Shown: piece by piece, positions 60,353-64,000 of the stretch
Numbering within the stretch: position 1 is the first letter of the stretch
How the letters are laid out: the number at the start of each line of letters is the position of its first letter
NCBI GenBank assembly: GCA_009692845.1
Contig: SHYK01000002.1
Location: 1-64,000 of the forward strand
Direction of reading: 5' to 3'
DNA: 64,000 bases
From: Chloroflexota bacterium
GTDB lineage: Bacteria; Chloroflexota; UBA6077; SHYK01
Notes under the pieces: model-generated
Database searches by the model: none
Told to the model about the DNA's origin: nothing
Seen by the model: only the letters and a program-made list of their open reading frames with translations
Program-made: the position numbers and the translations under genes

Positions 60353-61783
60353 ATGCCGGCGAAGATTGAATTCGGAACCGATGGCTGGCGGGCCATCATC
60401 GCCGAGGATTTCTCTTTCGAGAACGTGCGTCTCTGCGCGCAGGCGGTCGCGGATCACCTGCGGGAATTCGACGGTGAACGACGCGGTCTGGTCGTGGGTT
60501 ACGACACCCGCTTCGGCTCCGACCGTTTCGCCGAAGCGGTCGCCGAGGTCGCGGCCGCGAACGGTATACCGGTCTTGCTTAGCAACGCTCCGTGCCCCAC
60601 ACCGGTGGCCTCTTACTCAGTAGTGAACCGGGGAGCCGCAGGAGCGGTGATCATTACAGCAAGCCATAACCCGGCCGCATGGAATGGATTCAAGTTCAAG
60701 CCAGATTTCGGTGGATCGGCCAGCCCGGAGGTCACCGAAGCCCTCGAGGGGAGAATTCGAGAGCTCCAGAGCGGGCAGGGCGAAGTGCGGCGAATGTCGC
60801 TGGCCGAAGCCGAGAAGGCCGGACAGGTCAATCGTTTCGATCCCGCGCCGCCCTATCTGGCTCGGTTGGCCCAATTGGTCGATCTGCCCCGGATCCGGTC
60901 GGCAGGGCTCAAAGTCGCCGTCGATTCTATGCATGGTGCGGGCAGCGGCTACTTCAGGCGGCTGCTGCAAGGCGGCAGTACGCAAGTGACCGAGCTTCGG
61001 GCGGAGCCGAATCCGGCCTTCCCGGACATGCACAATCCTGAGCCGATTGCGCACAACCTCGAACCGCTGACTGAATGGATCGCAGCCAATCGAACCGATC
61101 TCGGGCTGGCGACGGACGGAGACTCCGACCGGATCGGTGTGGTGGATGAGCGGGGAACCTTCGTAAATCAGCTTCAGATGTATGCCCTGCTGCTTCTCTA
61201 CCTGCTGGAGGTCCGCGGAAAACGGGGTCCCGCGGTGCGCTCAGTAACCTCCACGAGCATGGCGGACCGGCTCGGGGAACGCTACGGGATCCCAGTCTAT
61301 GAGACGCCGGTCGGCTTCAAATACGTGGGGCCCCGCATGATAGAGACGCAGGCGATCTTTGGTGGTGAAGAAAGTGGCGGCTTCGGTTTCGGCGACCATA
61401 TCCCGGAGCGGGACGCGCTTCTGGCTGGGCTTTGTACGCTTGATCTGATGGTTGCTCTAAAGCTCCCGATGTCTGGTGTACTCGACTACCTGACCGAGCG
61501 GGCCGGGCCGTCTTTTTATGATCGACTGGATGTTCTCTTCCCCAGCGAGGAGCGAGCGGCGATTGCCCAACGGGTAGCGGAGGCGGCACCCGAACAGCTT
61601 GATGGGCAGGCCGTGGTGAGAGTCAATGAGATCGACGGCAAGAAGTTTTTCCTGGCCGACGGTTCCTGGCTGCTGATTCGCTTTTCTGGCACGGAGCCGC
61701 TCCTTCGGATCTACACCGAGGCGACCAGTGCGGATATGGTGGGTCGTATTCTGGGCGCCGGCCGCAGTATCGCCGGGGTTTGA
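60353..61783 (+). CDS. Phosphoglucomutase/phosphomannomutase
   Basis: About 476 residues from ATG 60353 (a frame extension to 60338 exists). IEFGTDGWRAIIAEDF starts domain I; the active-site Ser is in VIITASHNPAAWNGFKFKP; the Mg loop is ATDGDSDRIGVVD; EESGGFGFGDHIPERD and RFSGTEPLLRIYTEA follow. It interconverts hexose 1- and 6-phosphates. It belongs with the epimerase and the cupin isomerase as a GDP- or UDP-sugar module. Confidence 0.94.
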   Translation: MPAKIEFGTDGWRAIIAEDFSFENVRLCAQAVADHLREFDGERRGLVVGYDTRFGSDRFAEAVAEVAAANGIPVLLSNAPCPTPVASYSVVNRGAAGAVIITASHNPAAWNGFKFKPDFGGSASPEVTEALEGRIRELQSGQGEVRRMSLAEAEKAGQVNRFDPAPPYLARLAQLVDLPRIRSAGLKVAVDSMHGAGSGYFRRLLQGGSTQVTELRAEPNPAFPDMHNPEPIAHNLEPLTEWIAANRTDLGLATDGDSDRIGVVDERGTFVNQLQMYALLLLYLLEVRGKRGPAVRSVTSTSMADRLGERYGIPVYETPVGFKYVGPRMIETQAIFGGEESGGFGFGDHIPERDALLAGLCTLDLMVALKLPMSGVLDYLTERAGPSFYDRLDVLFPSEERAAIAQRVAEAAPEQLDGQAVVRVNEIDGKKFFLADGSWLLIRFSGTEPLLRIYTEATSADMVGRILGAGRSIAGV

Positions 61784-61829
61784 TGAGCATTTGGAGCCGA
61801 GCAGACGCTGGGCATTGAGGGAACCGATA

Positions 61830-62198
61830 ATGACGTCCGATGAGCGTCCCTGGGGGCGATTCTGGTCGATAGACCAGGGGCTCGGATACCAGGTCAAACG
61901 GATCGAAGTGCTGCCTGGCAAACGGCTGAGTTATCAGACTCACGCCCGCCGAGCGGAGCACTGGCTCATCGTGCAGGGAGCGGCGGTCGTTACTCTGGAA
62001 GGCGCGGAGCACGCGCTCGGTTCGGGTGATGCCATCGACATCCCGGTCGGGGCCGCCCACCGGGTCGCTAACCAGGGTACGGAAACCTTGATCTTTATCG
62101 AGGTACAGCGAGGGGATTATCTGGGAGAAGATGACATTGTCCGGTTGTCCGATGATTACGGACGGGTCGCGGGCGAAACCGCGGCGACCGGCCGGTGA
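61830..62198 (+). CDS. Cupin phosphomannose isomerase type II (ManC C-terminal domain-like)
   Basis: 122 residues from ATG 61830 preceded by GAGGGA. ERPWGRFWSIDQGLGYQVKRIEV, GKRLSYQTHARRAEHWLIVQG and GDAIDIPVGAAHRVANQGTETL match the stand-alone type II mannose-6-phosphate isomerase cupin, with zinc ligands from the H/E/H residues. It supplies mannose-6-phosphate to the upstream mutase. Confidence 0.9.
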   Translation: MTSDERPWGRFWSIDQGLGYQVKRIEVLPGKRLSYQTHARRAEHWLIVQGAAVVTLEGAEHALGSGDAIDIPVGAAHRVANQGTETLIFIEVQRGDYLGEDDIVRLSDDYGRVAGETAATGR

Positions 62199-62213
62199 AA
62201 CCGATCGATCGAG

Positions 62214-62462
62214 GTGGTGGCTCGGATGGCTGAGGAGCGATTAGTCGTCTGTAGTCGCTGCGGAGAGGACAAGCCTGGCCTCGCCGCTCCGCCGCTTTCC
62301 GGAGCGATCGGGAAGCAAGTTTTCGAGGAGGTGTGCCAGGATTGCTGGGATGCCTGGTTCGAGCAATCAGTGAATGTCATCAACCACTATGAGCTCACTC
62401 CCGCCCTTCCGGAGCATCGCCGCCAGCTGTACGAAATCATGAAGGAATATCTCAACCTCTAG
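62214..62462 (+). CDS. YggX-like protein with two added CxxC motifs
   Basis: 82 residues. The body GLAAPPLSGAIGKQVFEEV-DCWDAWFEQSVNVINHYEL-EHRRQLYEIMKEYLNL aligns with Fe(2+)-trafficking protein YggX, but the N-terminal CSRCGE and the central CQDCW provide four cysteines where YggX has one. It may bind zinc or iron-sulphur. It is probably cotranscribed with the cupin gene and with the next gene. Confidence 0.78.
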   Translation: MVARMAEERLVVCSRCGEDKPGLAAPPLSGAIGKQVFEEVCQDCWDAWFEQSVNVINHYELTPALPEHRRQLYEIMKEYLNL

Positions 62463-62482
62463 GTTGGGAACCGGAGGAAGGA

Positions 62483-62947
62483 TTGAGTCAGGAGGCAGGT
62501 CCAGCCAACGGGCACGAAACTCGCTATTGGTTGCGGGTGTATGGGTACCCGGCGCCCATCGGCGACGAGCTCATTACCTATGGGGATTTCTATGATCCGA
62601 TGGCTGGGCCGCTACCCGGCGAACCCAGCCAGCATCTGCGTAATGGAGATGTGCTCATTTATTACGCGGACGGGCCGGCCAGTCTTTTCGGCATTGGAGC
62701 TGTCGACGGCGCAGTAGAGGGTCCCATAGTTGATGGTCAAGAAGGCGAGCGTTGGCGGGTGAAGATCAAGCTCGAATCGGCGATCCCAAGCGTAAAGAAG
62801 ATGGCGCACGCACGGGGGTTGACTCCTCCGAGCGGCTGGCACTTCCTGCGGGCAGTGCGCGACTATACGTTCATCCTGCTGCCGGACGGCGATGGGCCGT
62901 ATCTGATGGAGCAGGTGAAGTCCCGAGCCGGCACGCGCGGCGAATAG
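62483..62947 (+). CDS. Uncharacterised EVE/PUA-like domain protein
   Basis: 154 residues from TTG 62483 with GGAGGAAGGA upstream. Strand-rich pattern YWLRVYGYPAPIGDELITYGD, HLRNGDVLIYYADGPASLFGIGAVDG and WRVKIKLESAIPSVKK resembles the EVE/PUASE fold that binds modified nucleotides in RNA or DNA, but the similarity is weak and no family is certain. The gene follows the YggX-like gene by 20 bp. Confidence 0.6.
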   Translation: MSQEAGPANGHETRYWLRVYGYPAPIGDELITYGDFYDPMAGPLPGEPSQHLRNGDVLIYYADGPASLFGIGAVDGAVEGPIVDGQEGERWRVKIKLESAIPSVKKMAHARGLTPPSGWHFLRAVRDYTFILLPDGDGPYLMEQVKSRAGTRGE

Positions 62948-63415
62948 GCCCCATAGAACATCTTCGGCGAGCCCGTCGGGGGCCGCTTGAAAGACGAGAG
63001 TCAAGGAGATCGGACGGTCGGGGGCACGGTGCTGGTGTGGGTGGCCATGGAATGATTGTGGAGGACGAAATTGTCCGCCCGCTGCTGCCGTCCGCCGTGA
63101 TTACGGCGGAGGCGCCAGCGAAAGTGGGCGGTTGGTGATCGTGGCAGGTGCTGCCTGGTGGTACATGGGTGTACGGTCTAGACGACTGGCGACCGCCACC
63201 CGCCAGGCCAGGACCGGGAGCCGTCCGCAGTCGACCAGCCTTCCGGCGGGCACGAACCTCCTGGGCGCCCGGGTGGCTGCCCAAAGCGCTCCCACCATCC
63301 GGGGTCTTCCCTCTGCGAGCGTTCAGATCGCCGTCCAGTCCCCCGGTCGAAGGCGAGACGGTCCCCGGTGTGGGACGGTGTCACTCCGCCAGTGCGGAGG
63401 ACGGACGGCTCCTTC
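62948..63415. other. 468-bp intergenic region between convergent genes, no gene recognised
   Basis: No ORF here has a coding pattern; open frames on both strands are low complexity and lack start signals. Three small inverted repeats are visible: GGAC/GTCC (63063-63076), TCCGCCGT-GATT-ACGGCGGA (63091-63110, perfect) and GTACA/TGTAC (63161-63174). I tested for RNase P, SRP, tmRNA and T-box landmarks and saw none. It could contain a structured RNA or a decayed gene. Confidence 0.4.
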
Positions 63416-64000
63416 TTAGACTGGGGCTGAAGTCGGGGCGACGGCGGTGCACCAGCCCTGGTAGGTCGAGTTGTTGCCGCGAATGATCTCGCTGTAGAGG
63501 TCCATTATCTGGCGAGTCACCGGTCCGGTTCCGCCACTCCCGACTGCACGGGAGTCGATCTCAATCACGGGGGTGACGTGTGCGGCCGTACCGGTCATGA
63601 AACACTCGTCAGCCCCATAAAGCTCCGAGCGCGGCACTCCGCGCTCCACAGTGGGGATGCCAAGCTCCTTGGCGGCCAGCTCGATAACGGTGTTGCGGGT
63701 GATGCCGACCAGGATTCCTTCAGCGGGCGGCGGGGTGATAAGCACACCCCCGGAGACGAGGAAGATGTTCTCGCCGGACCCTTCCGAGACGTTCCCTTCG
63801 TGGGTAAGCAAGATGGCTTCATCATAGCCGCGGTCCCAGGCTTCGGTCTTGGCCAGCGCGCTGTTCACGTAGATGCCGGTAACCTTGGCCCGGCCTGGAA
63901 TCGAGGTATCCGGCACGCGCCGCCACGATGACGTGCAACAGCGGATGCCCTTCTCGGCGTCGAGATAAGCGCCAAATGGATGCACAAAAATAAAGATGTC
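63416..64000 (-). CDS. ilvE: Branched-chain amino-acid aminotransferase, 3' part (5' end beyond window)
   Basis: C-terminal 194 residues; the reading frame is open through 64000. KVTGIYVNSALAKTEAWDRGYDEAILLTHEGNVSEGSGENIFLVSG carries the PLP-binding Lys/Tyr region and Glu; GILVGITRNTVIELAAKELG and CFMTGTAAHVTPVIEIDSRAVG are the phosphate and carboxylate sites of class IV BCAT. It transaminates Leu, Ile and Val. The region following its stop is noncoding. Confidence 0.93.
   Translation of the reverse strand, partial: DIFIFVHPFGAYLDAEKGIRCCTSSWRRVPDTSIPGRAKVTGIYVNSALAKTEAWDRGYDEAILLTHEGNVSEGSGENIFLVSGGVLITPPPAEGILVGITRNTVIELAAKELGIPTVERGVPRSELYGADECFMTGTAAHVTPVIEIDSRAVGSGGTGPVTRQIMDLYSEIIRGNNSTYQGWCTAVAPTSAPV

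Noticed and set aside
63101-63298. Small open frames in the 62948-63415 gap
   Set aside because: No start signals, Arg/Pro-rich low-complexity translations on both strands, and no recognisable domain.

Overview
The window is a GC-rich bacterial chromosome segment, densely coding, with very frequent GTG and TTG starts. The housekeeping gene order (rpsB-tsf-pyrH-frr-uppS-cdsA-dxr-rseP, then nusA-ylxR-infB-rbfA-nrnA-truB-ribF, then yebC-ruvC-ruvA), a short EF-Ts, a eukaryote-type UGPase, a tricarballylate-type dehydrogenase pair and proline/threonine-rich membrane proteins together suggest a Chloroflexota bacterium (Dehalococcoidia/SAR202-like or a relative). That assignment is inference from gene content and order; no search was possible.

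Region 1 (1-600) is the right-hand end of an integrated element. It holds an excisionase-like helix-turn-helix gene, a minus-strand terminator and the 3' half of a tRNA-Arg(TCT) without a matching 5' half, as expected of an attachment-site duplicate. Region 2 (600-13600) is an accessory catabolic island. It has two divergent MFS permeases, a fumarylacetoacetate-hydrolase-family enzyme, a deleted vapBC toxin-antitoxin locus, a secreted alpha/beta hydrolase, a set of CoA transferase, acyl-CoA dehydrogenase, MaoC hydratase and CitE-like lyase, a cupin, TcuB and TcuA, and a frameshifted proteasome-like Ntn hydrolase. Together these look like a route that imports a small di- or tricarboxylate, oxidises it, activates it with CoA, hydrates it and cleaves it (itaconate/mesaconate/methylsuccinate-like logic).

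Region 3 (13600-41440) is core information processing and envelope synthesis: a VTT membrane protein, GT2, trmD, a metallopeptidase with a newly called 31-residue membrane peptide, GNAT, alaS, ruvX, mltG, the rpsB and nusA clusters, ribF, an FmdB-type zinc ribbon, an EF-G paralogue, a frameshifted rhomboid protease, yebC, ruvC, ruvA and an uncharacterised cysteine-containing protein. Region 4 (41430-50750) carries UGPase, an AI-2E permease, thiE, an inactive-looking YqeK homologue with a strong promoter, der, the cdaR(ybbR)-cdaA c-di-AMP pair and argF.

Region 5 (50750-64000) has a Pro/Thr-rich membrane protein, serA with a class V aminotransferase, a methionine/adenine salvage group (apt, mtnA, mtnP, a PfkB kinase, metK), nucleotide-sugar genes (epimerase, phosphohexomutase, cupin isomerase), a four-cysteine YggX-like protein, an uncharacterised EVE/PUA-like protein and the 3' part of ilvE. 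At least two families of intergenic hairpin repeats punctuate the segment, and several copies begin exactly at a gene's TAG stop codon.
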